A stretch of DNA of 64,000 bases, from NCBI RefSeq assembly GCF_001424045.1, contig NZ_LMQB01000012.1:112950-176949 (forward strand). Direction: 5' to 3'. A program made the position numbers and the translations under genes. This document shows positions 25,126-34,007 of the stretch, piece by piece. Source of the DNA: Rhizobium sp. Leaf371. GTDB lineage: Bacteria > Pseudomonadota > Alphaproteobacteria > Rhizobiales > Rhizobiaceae. Positions within the stretch are counted from its first letter, which is position 1; every line of letters starts with the position of its first letter. The notes below the pieces were generated by a model. That model did no database searches, had not been told where the DNA came from, and was given only the letters and a program-made list of their open reading frames with translations.

Positions 25126-26298
25126 ATGCTCACGACGCTGACGGCGCTCTGCGGGCAGACGATGCGAAGCGCCATTGCCGAGGATGACGATCTGGTGGCC
25201 AAGGGCCTGAACGCCAACAGGGCGCTGGCTTTGATCAAGCTGTTCTGGATGCGCACCGGCATCGAACTCGACGTCAACCTCTTCTACCGCGCCCGCACGC
25301 CGCGTGCCATCGTCGAGGCGATCGCGGACAATCGCGTGCAGCCGGGCGAGAAGATCCTGCTGTTGCGCGATGGCGACCACACCCGCCCGCTTTTCCTCTT
25401 TGCCGGCGGCGTCAATTGTTTCCTCGAAACGCAGGATCTCGTGGATGCGATGAGCTATGACGGGGCGATCTACGGCGTCACGCTCACCGATTTCGGCCGG
25501 CCGGCGAACGATCCGCCCGCGGTCGCGGACGAGATCGCGCTCGCCTATCGCGCCATCAAGGACATCCAGCCGACCGGGCCGTACCGGATCGCGGGCTACT
25601 CCTTCGGAGGCCTGCTGGCGCTGGAGCTTGCGCGGCGGGCAAGGGCTGAGGGTGATGCGATCGCGGCGCTGATGCTGCTCGATCCGCCGCAGAACGATCA
25701 CAGCTGGCCGCTGCCCCTCTGGGCCCGGCTGATGCGCAGGACCGTGACCCGCCAGGCGAAATCGGTGCTGGGCAAGCTGGCGGGCCGGACACGCCGTCGC
25801 GACAGACGGTCGGGGCGTGCCCCCGGCGAAAACGACGGCCAGTCCCTGCGCGAGGATCTTGCGGCGGCCGCCTTCCGTCACAGTCCGCCCCGGCGGGGCC
25901 ATCAGCTCGTCTTCCGCTTCCTGAGCCCACGCCGGCCAGACTATCCGCTGAAGGCGCCGCAATGGGCAGGCGGCTACACGCCCGCCTACGATGCCCGCGC
26001 GCGCCAGCTGCTGCAGATGAAGGGTCTCTATCGTCCGAGCCTCTATGACGGGCCGCTCGTCTTCTTCGGCTCGACATCCGGCTCGCCGATCGATTGCGAT
26101 GCCCCGCGCATCTGGAAGCCCTATCTGCCGCAGGCCGAATGGATCACCGTCTCGGGCAATCACCTCAGCATGATCGTCGCCAGGAACGGAAAAAACCTCG
26201 CCGCCCTGATGGACCGGTCTCTGCGCGATGCGGCTGCCCCGACGCAGGTTCAGCCCGACCGTCGGCCGTCTTCGGGTGAGGAAAGTGCCGCCGCCTGA
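25126..26298 (+). CDS. Degenerate acyl-carrier-like domain fused to an alpha/beta-hydrolase thioesterase
   Basis: A 390-aa protein. Residues about 5-68 look like the second half of a peptidyl-carrier domain (EDDDLVAKGLNANRALALI then GIELDVNLFYRARTPRAIVEAI), but the phosphopantetheine motif GGxS reads KGLNAN and has no serine. Residues about 80-355 form an NRPS-type thioesterase: FLFAGGVN near 92, nucleophile Ser159 in GYSFGG, and His346 in SGNHLSMI. It probably hydrolyses an acyl or aminoacyl thioester or ester. There is no NRPS or PKS gene nearby. It is divergent from the permease gene. Confidence 0.75.
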   Translation: MLTTLTALCGQTMRSAIAEDDDLVAKGLNANRALALIKLFWMRTGIELDVNLFYRARTPRAIVEAIADNRVQPGEKILLLRDGDHTRPLFLFAGGVNCFLETQDLVDAMSYDGAIYGVTLTDFGRPANDPPAVADEIALAYRAIKDIQPTGPYRIAGYSFGGLLALELARRARAEGDAIAALMLLDPPQNDHSWPLPLWARLMRRTVTRQAKSVLGKLAGRTRRRDRRSGRAPGENDGQSLREDLAAAAFRHSPPRRGHQLVFRFLSPRRPDYPLKAPQWAGGYTPAYDARARQLLQMKGLYRPSLYDGPLVFFGSTSGSPIDCDAPRIWKPYLPQAEWITVSGNHLSMIVARNGKNLAALMDRSLRDAAAPTQVQPDRRPSSGEESAAA

Positions 26299-26304
26299 CC
26301 GGCG

Positions 26305-26607
26305 TCAGTCGCCGTCGAGCGGTTCCACGCCCTGCGGCTTGCCGGTGCGGTCGAGACGGATCTTCTCGATGCGGTTTTCCGCCGCGTTGAGCAGGGCCTC
26401 GCAATGCTTCTTCAACGCTTCCCCGCGCTCGTAGAATTCGATCGACCGGTCGAGCGCGACATCGCCGCGCTCCAGCGCCGAGACGATCGATTCCAGCTCC
26501 TCCACCGCCCGCTCGAAAGAGAGGGCGGCCACATCGGCAGGCGCGGCGGCAGCGGCGGGATTGGCCGATCCGCCGGCCGGCGATTGCGTGCGTGCGTCGT
26601 TTGCCAT
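26305..26607 (-). CDS. xseB: Exodeoxyribonuclease VII small subunit
   Basis: A 100-aa protein with the XseB core [18 protein letters not shown] and [19 protein letters not shown], two helices that bind the large subunit XseA. The start at 26607 is 8 nt after AGGGG; an ATG 9 bp earlier overlaps the deacetylase stop codon but lacks spacing for a ribosome site. The N-terminal 25 residues are Ala/Pro-rich. It is coupled to the deacetylase gene, and in many rhizobia dxs would follow directly. Confidence 0.9.
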   Translation of the reverse strand: MANDARTQSPAGGSANPAAAAAPADVAALSFERAVEELESIVSALERGDVALDRSIEFYERGEALKKHCEALLNAAENRIEKIRLDRTGKPQGVEPLDGD

Positions 26608-26612
26608 GTCGG

Positions 26613-27542
<930 letters not shown>

Positions 27543-27681
27543 GCGCGGCAAGCTACCGCAAAACGCTGCGAACCGGAACCGGTTTCAGGATAAAATAGAC
27601 AAGCGTATTGAGCGGGTTAGCGTGACGTCCGGCGGGCAGGCGGCAGCGGTGCGCGCCCGCCGCCTGTTCCGCCTTGCGCGT

Positions 27682-28245
27682 TCACGTCCGCTGCGGCAGC
27701 AGCGGGTAGCCGACCAGCACGGCGCGGGCGGCAAGTGCCGCGATGCCCGCCTTCAGGGCGTCGCCGGGAAGGAAGACCGCATTGCCTGTCAGCGCGGCGA
27801 AGAAGCCCATGCCGGTGTTGATGGAAAGCCAGATCGTGCCCATGAGATAGACGACGCCGATGCCGCCCACGACCGAGGCAAGCAGGAAGCCGGCGATCTG
27901 CCGCCCGCCGCTCTGGCTTTCGCGAACCATCCGCTCGGCGATGAGGCCGGTGACGAACGTGCCGACGACCCAGCCCGCGATGTAGCCGGCCGTCGGGCCG
28001 GCGAGAATGGCAAGACCGCCGCGCCCGCCCGAAAGGACGGGCAGGCCGACCGCGACCATGAGGATGAGGAGGAGATAGGCAAGCGCGCCGCGCTTGGCGC
28101 CGATGATGCAGCCGGCCAGCATGACGCCCATCGACTGCGCGGTGATCGGCACCGGGATGAAGCCGAGCGTGATCGGCGGAATGATGCCGAGGACGATGAC
28201 GATGGCGGTAAACAGGGCAGTGAGAACCAGATCGCGTGTGGACAT
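27682..28245 (-). CDS. bioY: Biotin ECF transporter substrate-binding subunit BioY
   Basis: A 187-aa membrane protein with about six helices, the biotin-binding S component. LGIIPPITLGFIPVPITAQSMGVMLAG lies at residues about 22-48 (trimmed to its start and end), and RGGLAILAGPTAGYIAG near 78 is the BioY signature. AAGGAGGG precedes the ATG at 28245. It is the last gene of the bioM-bioN-bioY operon, 35 bp after bioN. Confidence 0.95.
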   Translation of the reverse strand: MSTRDLVLTALFTAIVIVLGIIPPITLGFIPVPITAQSMGVMLAGCIIGAKRGALAYLLLILMVAVGLPVLSGGRGGLAILAGPTAGYIAGWVVGTFVTGLIAERMVRESQSGGRQIAGFLLASVVGGIGVVYLMGTIWLSINTGMGFFAALTGNAVFLPGDALKAGIAALAARAVLVGYPLLPQRT

Positions 28246-28280
28246 CGTCCCTCCTTTCACGAATTGCTGATGGACGCGAA

Positions 28281-28886
28281 TTACTGACGGCGCAGGCCGC
28301 GCGCGTCAATGGCCATGGCGATCATGTCCGCATCTTTCAGCGTCAGGATGATCAAGGGCGCCAGCATCTTCAACGGCCGCACGGGCAGGCCGCGCGCCGC
28401 ATGCGCGTCCCGCAGGCTCTCGTAGCGCGTCGCGATCTCCGGCACGAAGCGCAGCACGAGGCCGAGCGCCAGCCCGATATCGGCGGCATTCACGAGGCCC
28501 AGCCGCTCGAACGGCAGCATCAGGACGGTGATCTCCTCCATGAAATCCCCCACCTCCGTCGAGGCGGTGACGGCCGCGGCGAGCAGAATGAGCGTGGCGA
28601 AGCGCAGGAGGACGACGAGACCCTGAAGCGGCGCTTCGAAGACGCCCGTGGCGACGGCCACGATCGCGATGGAGACGAACGGCCAGAAAAGCCGCGACCC
28701 CGCCTCGGAAAACGACATCCCGACGCTGGCAAGGACCAGCGCCGACAGCACGGCGGCGCCGCCGAGAAGCAGCGGACTGCCGGTCAGGAAGATCGCAAGG
28801 CTCGCGAGAAACAGGCCGGCGAGCTTGATGCGTACGGACAGCCGGTGAAGCGGCGTCGCGCCGTCGATATGCAGGCTCCTCAGCAC
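28281..28886 (-). CDS. bioN: ECF transporter transmembrane subunit BioN (EcfT)
   Basis: A 201-aa protein with several membrane helices and the EcfT coupling helix near the C-terminus, where YESLRDAHAARGLPVR contains the Ala-Arg-Gly motif that contacts the ATPase. It couples BioM to BioY. Its start overlaps the bioM stop region by 7 bp, indicating translational coupling. Confidence 0.93.
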   Translation of the reverse strand: MLRSLHIDGATPLHRLSVRIKLAGLFLASLAIFLTGSPLLLGGAAVLSALVLASVGMSFSEAGSRLFWPFVSIAIVAVATGVFEAPLQGLVVLLRFATLILLAAAVTASTEVGDFMEEITVLMLPFERLGLVNAADIGLALGLVLRFVPEIATRYESLRDAHAARGLPVRPLKMLAPLIILTLKDADMIAMAIDARGLRRQ

Positions 28887-29599
28887 AGCGCGACCGCCTC
28901 ATAGGCCTTGACCACGTCGCCCGGCGCCCCGTCGGCGATCAGGCGACCCTCGTGGAAGAGGAGCACGCGGCCGAAACGCTCGATCAGCGACAGGTCGTGG
29001 CTGACGACGATGGCGGCTTCCTCAAGGCCTTCCAGCGTGTCGATCACCCGCTTGCGGTTCTTCAGGTCCAGCTGGTTGGTCGGCTCGTCGAGGATCAGGA
29101 TGTCGGGTGCGCTCACGAGCACGCTTGCCATCGCGACCAGCTGCGTCTCGCCGCCCGACAGCGCATGCACCCGCCGCCGCGCCAGATGCGCGATGCCGAA
29201 GCGCGCAAGAATGGCCGCGACCCGGTCGGCGACCTCGGCCTTGCCGACGCCGCGGCTCTTCAGCCCGAGTGCGATATCGTCGGCGACGATCGGCAGGATC
29301 AGCTGGTTCTGCGGGTTCTGGAAGATGAAGCCGACGGTGCCGAGCACGGCCGGGCCATCCGCGACGGTGTCGAGCCCGTTCACGGTGACGCGGCCCTGGC
29401 TCGGCTTCACCAGCCCGTTGATCGCCCGCGCAAAGCTCGTCTTGCCCGATCCGTTGAGCCCGATCACCCCGATCCGCCGTTCGGTCAGCGTCAGGTCGAG
29501 CGGCTGCAGCGCGACGGTCTCGCCATAGCGGACACTGCAATCGGCAAAGCGGATCTCCAATCCCGTCTCCTCGGATCTGACAGCGGATGGCCGGTTCAT
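28880..29599 (-). CDS. bioM: ECF transporter ATPase BioM
   Basis: A 239-aa ABC ATPase of the CbiO type that powers biotin uptake. Walker A is GLNGSGKTSF near residue 48, the signature is ALSGGETQLV near 142, and Walker B is ILILDEPTNQLD near 165, followed by a His in IVVSHDLSL. I start at MNRPSAVRSEE (29599); the frame is open 14 codons further. The operon order bioM-bioN-bioY matches that of other alphaproteobacteria. No clear BioR box (TTATMKATAA) was found upstream. Confidence 0.93.
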   Translation of the reverse strand: MNRPSAVRSEETGLEIRFADCSVRYGETVALQPLDLTLTERRIGVIGLNGSGKTSFARAINGLVKPSQGRVTVNGLDTVADGPAVLGTVGFIFQNPQNQLILPIVADDIALGLKSRGVGKAEVADRVAAILARFGIAHLARRRVHALSGGETQLVAMASVLVSAPDILILDEPTNQLDLKNRKRVIDTLEGLEEAAIVVSHDLSLIERFGRVLLFHEGRLIADGAPGDVVKAYEAVALC

Positions 29600-29709
29600 A
29601 GGCGAACCCGGGGGAAAGGCAAGCGTGCGACGCGGCAGCACGGCAAGACGGCGTGTGCGGAAACGACGTATCGTCGCAGCCGGCAGTTGATTATTTGTCA
29701 GAACAAAGC

Positions 29710-30912
29710 ATGATCAAACCCATGACGATTCTCGTATCCAACCGCGATGCCCGCCGCATCTTCCTCAACCGCCAGGGCTTGGCCTCGGCGCCGAACCGGG
29801 CGCTGACCAAGGCCGGCCTGCTCGATCTCGTCACCAGGATCGGCTTCGTGCAGGTCGACAGCATCTCCACGGTGGAGCGCGCCCACCACATGATCCTCCA
29901 CGCCCGCAACCAGACCTACAGGCCGGAGCATCTGACCGCGCTTCTGGAAACGGACGGCGCGCTGTTCGAGCACTGGACCCACGACGCCTCGATCATCCCG
30001 AGCGCTTTCTTCGTCTACTGGAAGCACCGCTTCGCCCGCGAACGGGAGACGCTGGTCGAGCGCTGGCGCAAATGGCGGGAAGCGGGGTTCGAGGATGTCT
30101 TCGACGAGACGCTGCGGCAGATCACCGAGACCGGGCGCGTGCTCGCGCGCGATTTCAAATACGAGGACCGCAGCTCCGGCGGCTGGTGGAACTGGCATCC
30201 CTCCAAGACCGCGCTCGAATATCTCTGGCGCACCGGCACGCTGGCGATTGCCGGCCGCGACAGTTTCCAGAAGATCTACGACCTCACCGAACGCGTCATC
30301 CCCGAGGCCTATCGCGCGGCCGAGGTGGACCGCGAGGCCTTCATCGACTGGTGCTGCCGGGCAGCGCTCGAGCGTCTCGGCTTTGCCACCCATGGCGAGC
30401 TCGCCGCCTTCTTCGCGCTGATCTCGCCGGAAGACGCGCGGCAATGGGTGCTCGCCCATGCGCACGATCTGCAATCCGTGGTCATCGAGCCCGCCGACGG
30501 CAGCCGCCCGCGCGCCGCCCATGCGCTGGCCGGCTTTCCCGGCACGCTCGGCGAACTGGAAGATCCGCCGGCGCGCCTGCGCGTCCTCAGCCCGTTCGAT
30601 CCGCTGCTGCGGGATCGCGCCCGCACCGAGCGCCTGTTCGGCTTCTCCTATCGCATCGAGATTTTCGTGCCGGAGCCGAAGCGCCAATACGGCTACTATG
30701 TTTTTCCGTTGCTCGAAGGCGACCGCCTCGTCGGCCGCATCGACATGAAGGCCAACCGCAAGGCGGGCCTGCTGGAGGTCAAGCGCCTGTGGTGGGAACC
30801 GGGCATCCGCGCCTCGTCCGGCCGCGACGCGCGCCTCGACGCCGAGCTCATCCGCATCGCCCGCTTCGCCGGCGTGGAGCAGGTCGTGTGGCTGGAGGGG
30901 GCGAGAGGGTAG
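29710..30912 (+). CDS. YcaQ-family winged-helix protein (putative DNA glycosylase)
   Basis: A 400-aa protein of the HTH_42/YcaQ (AlkX) family, members of which unhook interstrand DNA crosslinks. Family motifs: GFVQVDSISTVERAHHMIL near residue 42 corresponds to the active-site QxD/QxQ region; FEHWTHDASIIP near 92; and VKRLWWEPGI near 358. The start could be 29710 (MIKPM) or 29722 (MTILVSNR); neither has a strong ribosome site. It is divergent from the bio operon and separated from it by 110 bp. Confidence 0.82.
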   Translation: MIKPMTILVSNRDARRIFLNRQGLASAPNRALTKAGLLDLVTRIGFVQVDSISTVERAHHMILHARNQTYRPEHLTALLETDGALFEHWTHDASIIPSAFFVYWKHRFARERETLVERWRKWREAGFEDVFDETLRQITETGRVLARDFKYEDRSSGGWWNWHPSKTALEYLWRTGTLAIAGRDSFQKIYDLTERVIPEAYRAAEVDREAFIDWCCRAALERLGFATHGELAAFFALISPEDARQWVLAHAHDLQSVVIEPADGSRPRAAHALAGFPGTLGELEDPPARLRVLSPFDPLLRDRARTERLFGFSYRIEIFVPEPKRQYGYYVFPLLEGDRLVGRIDMKANRKAGLLEVKRLWWEPGIRASSGRDARLDAELIRIARFAGVEQVVWLEGARG

Positions 30913-30987
30913 GGCCGCGTCATGTCAGCGGCATCTGTTGTGCGATATTGAGGAGCGCGTATGATGGGTCCAAGCCGAGGATCGAAG

Positions 30988-31278
30988 ATGAAGCCGTCCG
31001 CCGCCGTCGAGAAACACCGCGAAGCCATTCACGCGCTCGTGCGCCGCTTCCACCTGTCCAATCCTCGTCTTGTCGGCGCTGCGGGAGAGAACAGCGAGGC
31101 CGAGAGCGACGAGCTCGAGTTCCTGGTCGATGATCGCCCCGGCACCACCCTTCTCGATTTGGGCGGCCTGCAAGTCGAACTGGAGGATCTTTTTGGCGTG
31201 GAAGTGCATGTGCTGACGCCGGGAGGGCTACCGGAAAAGCGACGCGCAAAGGTTTTGAACGAAGCTCTACCTGTATGA
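30988..31278 (+). CDS. MntA-like nucleotidyltransferase-fold protein with altered catalytic motif
   Basis: A 96-aa minimal nucleotidyltransferase-type protein starting MKPSAAVEKHREAIHAL; AGGA lies 7 nt upstream. An earlier ATG at 30961, after GAGGAG, is possible. Canonical members have GS-x10-DxD; here the matching stretch is GAAGENSEAESDELEFLVD, so Ser is Ala and both metal-binding Asp are Glu (ELE). The rest (PGTTLLDLGGLQVELE, VHVLTPGGLP) fits well. In MntA/HepT pairs the transferase neutralises the toxin by modifying it. This copy may be inactive or work by binding only. It overlaps the next gene by 4 bp. Confidence 0.8.
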   Translation: MKPSAAVEKHREAIHALVRRFHLSNPRLVGAAGENSEAESDELEFLVDDRPGTTLLDLGGLQVELEDLFGVEVHVLTPGGLPEKRRAKVLNEALPV

Positions 31279-31646
31279 ACGATACAAGTCTGGTTGAGCA
31301 TCTCCTGCTGATGCAGGAAATGGCTCACGATGCTGAGGAGTTTTGTGCAGATTTCGACGATGCGCAATTTTTGGCGGACAGGAAAACACAGCAGGCCTGT
31401 ATTCTCAATCTGCTCATCATGGGGGAGTGCTCGGCTCGGATACTGAAGGAACAGCCGGCCTTCGCCGACGTGTTCCCGCATATCCCCTATCGAGATATGA
31501 AGGGGATGAGAAACCATATTGCGCATGGCTTCTCCACATTGAATCTTGAAACGATCTGGGCAACGCTCGATCAGTTTCTACCGAATGTGATCTCGATTCT
31601 TCCGGCAGCGATCGAAGCAGCCATCAGATACGAAAACGATCTCTGA
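31275..31646 (+). CDS. HepT-like HEPN protein (DUF86) with Phe in place of the motif Tyr
   Basis: A 123-aa all-helical HEPN-fold protein. HepT toxins are RNases with the motif R-x4-H-x-Y; here it is RNHIAHGF, so Arg and His of the RNase site are kept but the Tyr, which MntA modifies in characterised pairs, is Phe. LNLLIMGECSARILKE near residue 45 and the C-terminal ETIWATLDQFLP are typical of DUF86. The ATG overlaps the partner's stop codon (ATGA). GC content here (about 50-55% by eye) is lower than in neighbouring genes, hinting at acquisition. Confidence 0.85.
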   Translation: MNDTSLVEHLLLMQEMAHDAEEFCADFDDAQFLADRKTQQACILNLLIMGECSARILKEQPAFADVFPHIPYRDMKGMRNHIAHGFSTLNLETIWATLDQFLPNVISILPAAIEAAIRYENDL

Positions 31647-31664
31647 AGCCGCCCCATCACTCAC

Positions 31665-32765
31665 TCACAAAATCACCGTCTCCGAAATCTCGATCCCGAA
31701 CCCTTCCAGTCCGACATAATGTCGCTCGCGGGTGGAGAGGAGTTTGATCGAGGAGATGCCGAGGTCCTTCAAAATCTGGGCGCCGAGGCCGATTTCGAGC
31801 CATTCGCTGTCGCGGGCCTGGGCTTCGCTGTGGCCTTCGCGGTCCTGCATGCCCTTGCGCGCGGTCTGCGACGCGCCGACGCCGACGGAGCCTTCGCGCA
31901 GGTAGACGACGACGCCGCGGCCATAGTCCGACATGCGCTGCAGGATGCGGTCGAGCTGGCGCGCCTGGCCGAAGACGTCCGCCCCGACATTTTCCAGATG
32001 CAGCCGCACCGGAATATCGACGCCGTCGCGGATATCGCCGAAGACGACCGCGAGGTGCTGCATCGGATCGCAGGGCAGCGAGAAGGCGTGGCCCTTGGCC
32101 ATGCCGAAGCCCGTCTCGATATCGAAGACGTCGCCGCGGTTGATCAGCGTTTCCTTGCGCTGGCGATAGGCGATGAGATCGGCGACGGACAGCTGCTTCA
32201 GGCCATGAACCTCGGCAAAGGCCGAAACCTCGGGACCGCGCATCACGGTGCCGTTGTCGTTGACGAGTTCGGAGATGACGCCGATCAGCGGCAGGCTGGC
32301 GAGCCGGCAGAGATCGACGGCCGCCTCCGTATGGCCGGAGCGCATCAGCACGCCGCCCTCGCGCGAGACCAGCGGGAAGATATGGCCCGGCCGGAGAAAA
32401 TCGGTCGCGCCCGCATTGGGGTTGGCGAGGTTGCGCACGGTCAGCGTCCGGTCGTCGGCCGAGATGCCGGTCGTCGTGCCGTGCTTGAAATCGACGCTCA
32501 CGGTGAAGGCCGTGGTGTGGGCGCTGTCATTGTCGGCCACCATCGCGTTGAGGTTCAGCCGCTTGGCCTCTTCCTTGGGCATGGGGGCGCAGACGATGCC
32601 GGAGGTGTGGCGCACGATGAAGGCCATCTTCTCGGCCGTGCAGTGGACGGCGGCAACGATCAGGTCGCCCTCGTTCTCGCGGCCGTCATCATCGGTGACG
32701 ACGACGATTTCGCCGGCCTCGAAGGCCCGGATCGCATCGACGACGCGCTTCTGGTCGAAGGACAT
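31665..32765 (-). CDS. ribB: 3,4-dihydroxy-2-butanone 4-phosphate synthase with degenerate cyclohydrolase II domain
   Basis: This enzyme converts ribulose 5-phosphate to the four-carbon riboflavin precursor. Of its 366 residues, 1-205 are the RibB domain (VVTDDDGRENEGDLIVA near 22; RSGHTEAAVDLCRLA near 142). The remaining half aligns with GTP cyclohydrolase II, but its zinc-binding cysteines are gone: the usual SECLTGD and RCDCGEQL regions read LENVGAD and ARQLDRIL. So only the RibB activity is expected. It lies 13 bp after aroC on the same strand. Confidence 0.92.
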   Translation of the reverse strand: MSFDQKRVVDAIRAFEAGEIVVVTDDDGRENEGDLIVAAVHCTAEKMAFIVRHTSGIVCAPMPKEEAKRLNLNAMVADNDSAHTTAFTVSVDFKHGTTTGISADDRTLTVRNLANPNAGATDFLRPGHIFPLVSREGGVLMRSGHTEAAVDLCRLASLPLIGVISELVNDNGTVMRGPEVSAFAEVHGLKQLSVADLIAYRQRKETLINRGDVFDIETGFGMAKGHAFSLPCDPMQHLAVVFGDIRDGVDIPVRLHLENVGADVFGQARQLDRILQRMSDYGRGVVVYLREGSVGVGASQTARKGMQDREGHSEAQARDSEWLEIGLGAQILKDLGISSIKLLSTRERHYVGLEGFGIEISETVIL

Positions 32766-32778
32766 GAGTGAGATCCTC

Positions 32779-33876
32779 TTACTTCAGGCGGCCGGTCTGG
32801 CCGCGGTCCCGCAAATAGTGATCGGCGATCGCGCAGGCGACCATGGCCTCGCCGATCGGCACGGCGCGAATGCCGACGCAGGGGTCGTGGCGGCCCTTGG
32901 TGCGCACGTCCACCTCCTGGCCGTCCGCATCGATCGAGCGGCGCTCGGTGAGAATGGAGGAGGTCGGCTTGATGGCGAAACGGGCGACGACCGGCTGTCC
33001 CGTGGAAATGCCGCCGAGAATGCCGCCGGCGTGATTGGAGAGGAACACCGGCTGGCCGTCCGGCCCGATCCGCATCTCGTCGGCGTTTTCCTCGCCGGTG
33101 ATGCCGGCCGCCTCGAAGCCGTTGCCGATCTCGACGCCCTTCACGGCGTTGATCGACATCAGGTTGGAGGCGATGTCCTGGTCGAGCTTGGCATAGATCG
33201 GCGCGCCGATGCCGGCGGGCACGCCCTCGGCCACGACCTCGATGATCGCGCCGACCGAGGAGCCCGCCTTGCGGATGCCGTCGAGATATTCTTCCCAGAC
33301 CGGGACGATGGCCGGGTCCGGCGCAAAGAACGGGTTGTTGCCGACCTCCGACCAGTCCCAGTTCGCCCGGTCGATCTTGTGCCGGCCGATCTGCACGAGC
33401 GCCGCGCGCACGGTGAGGCCCGGCACCACGCGCCGTGCGAGCCCGCCGGCCGCCACGCGCGCCGCCGTTTCGCGGGCGGACGAGCGCCCGCCGCCGCGAT
33501 AGTCGCGAATGCCGTATTTCACGTCGTAGGTGTAGTCCGCATGGCCCGGGCGGTAGCGCCGCGCGATCTCGCCATAGTCCTTGGAGCGCTGGTCGGTGTT
33601 CTCGATCAGCATGGAGATCGGCGTGCCCGTGGTGATCAGCGTTTCGCCGTCGGCATCCGGCATCACGCCGGAGAGCACACGCACCAGATCGTCCTCGCGC
33701 CGCTGGGTCACGAAGCGCGACTGACCGGGCTTGCGCTTGTCCATCCAGGCCTGCAGTTCAGGCAGCGTGAAGCGGATGCCCGGAGGGCAGCCGTCCACGA
33801 CGCAGCCGAGCGCCGTGCCGTGGCTTTCGCCCCAGGTGGTGACGCGAAAGAGATGACCGAACGTATTATGCGACAT
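32779..33876 (-). CDS. aroC: Chorismate synthase
   Basis: This enzyme makes chorismate from EPSP, the last shikimate-pathway step, using reduced FMN. The 365-aa length is standard. [18 protein letters not shown] at the N-terminus, the [20 protein letters not shown] segment near residue 105 (key residues H, D, Y, K, R) and [14 protein letters not shown] near 285 are the three PROSITE-type signatures. The gene is followed at 13 bp by ribB. Confidence 0.96.
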   Translation of the reverse strand: MSHNTFGHLFRVTTWGESHGTALGCVVDGCPPGIRFTLPELQAWMDKRKPGQSRFVTQRREDDLVRVLSGVMPDADGETLITTGTPISMLIENTDQRSKDYGEIARRYRPGHADYTYDVKYGIRDYRGGGRSSARETAARVAAGGLARRVVPGLTVRAALVQIGRHKIDRANWDWSEVGNNPFFAPDPAIVPVWEEYLDGIRKAGSSVGAIIEVVAEGVPAGIGAPIYAKLDQDIASNLMSINAVKGVEIGNGFEAAGITGEENADEMRIGPDGQPVFLSNHAGGILGGISTGQPVVARFAIKPTSSILTERRSIDADGQEVDVRTKGRHDPCVGIRAVPIGEAMVACAIADHYLRDRGQTGRLK

Positions 33877-34007
33877 GCTGCGGCAACCATTGTCTGCTGC
33901 GGGCGGCCGAAACTGGCGGCACCCGTTCTTCGGCCGACACTCTTACTGCATAAGTTGCCGGGCGGAAACGCTTTGCGCAGAAAAACACGGCCGCCCAGGC
34001 CGGCTTT

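Noticed and set aside
29600..29709. BioR operator (TTATMKATAA) upstream of bioM
   Set aside because: The best candidate, near TTATTTGTCA, matches poorly and is not palindromic.
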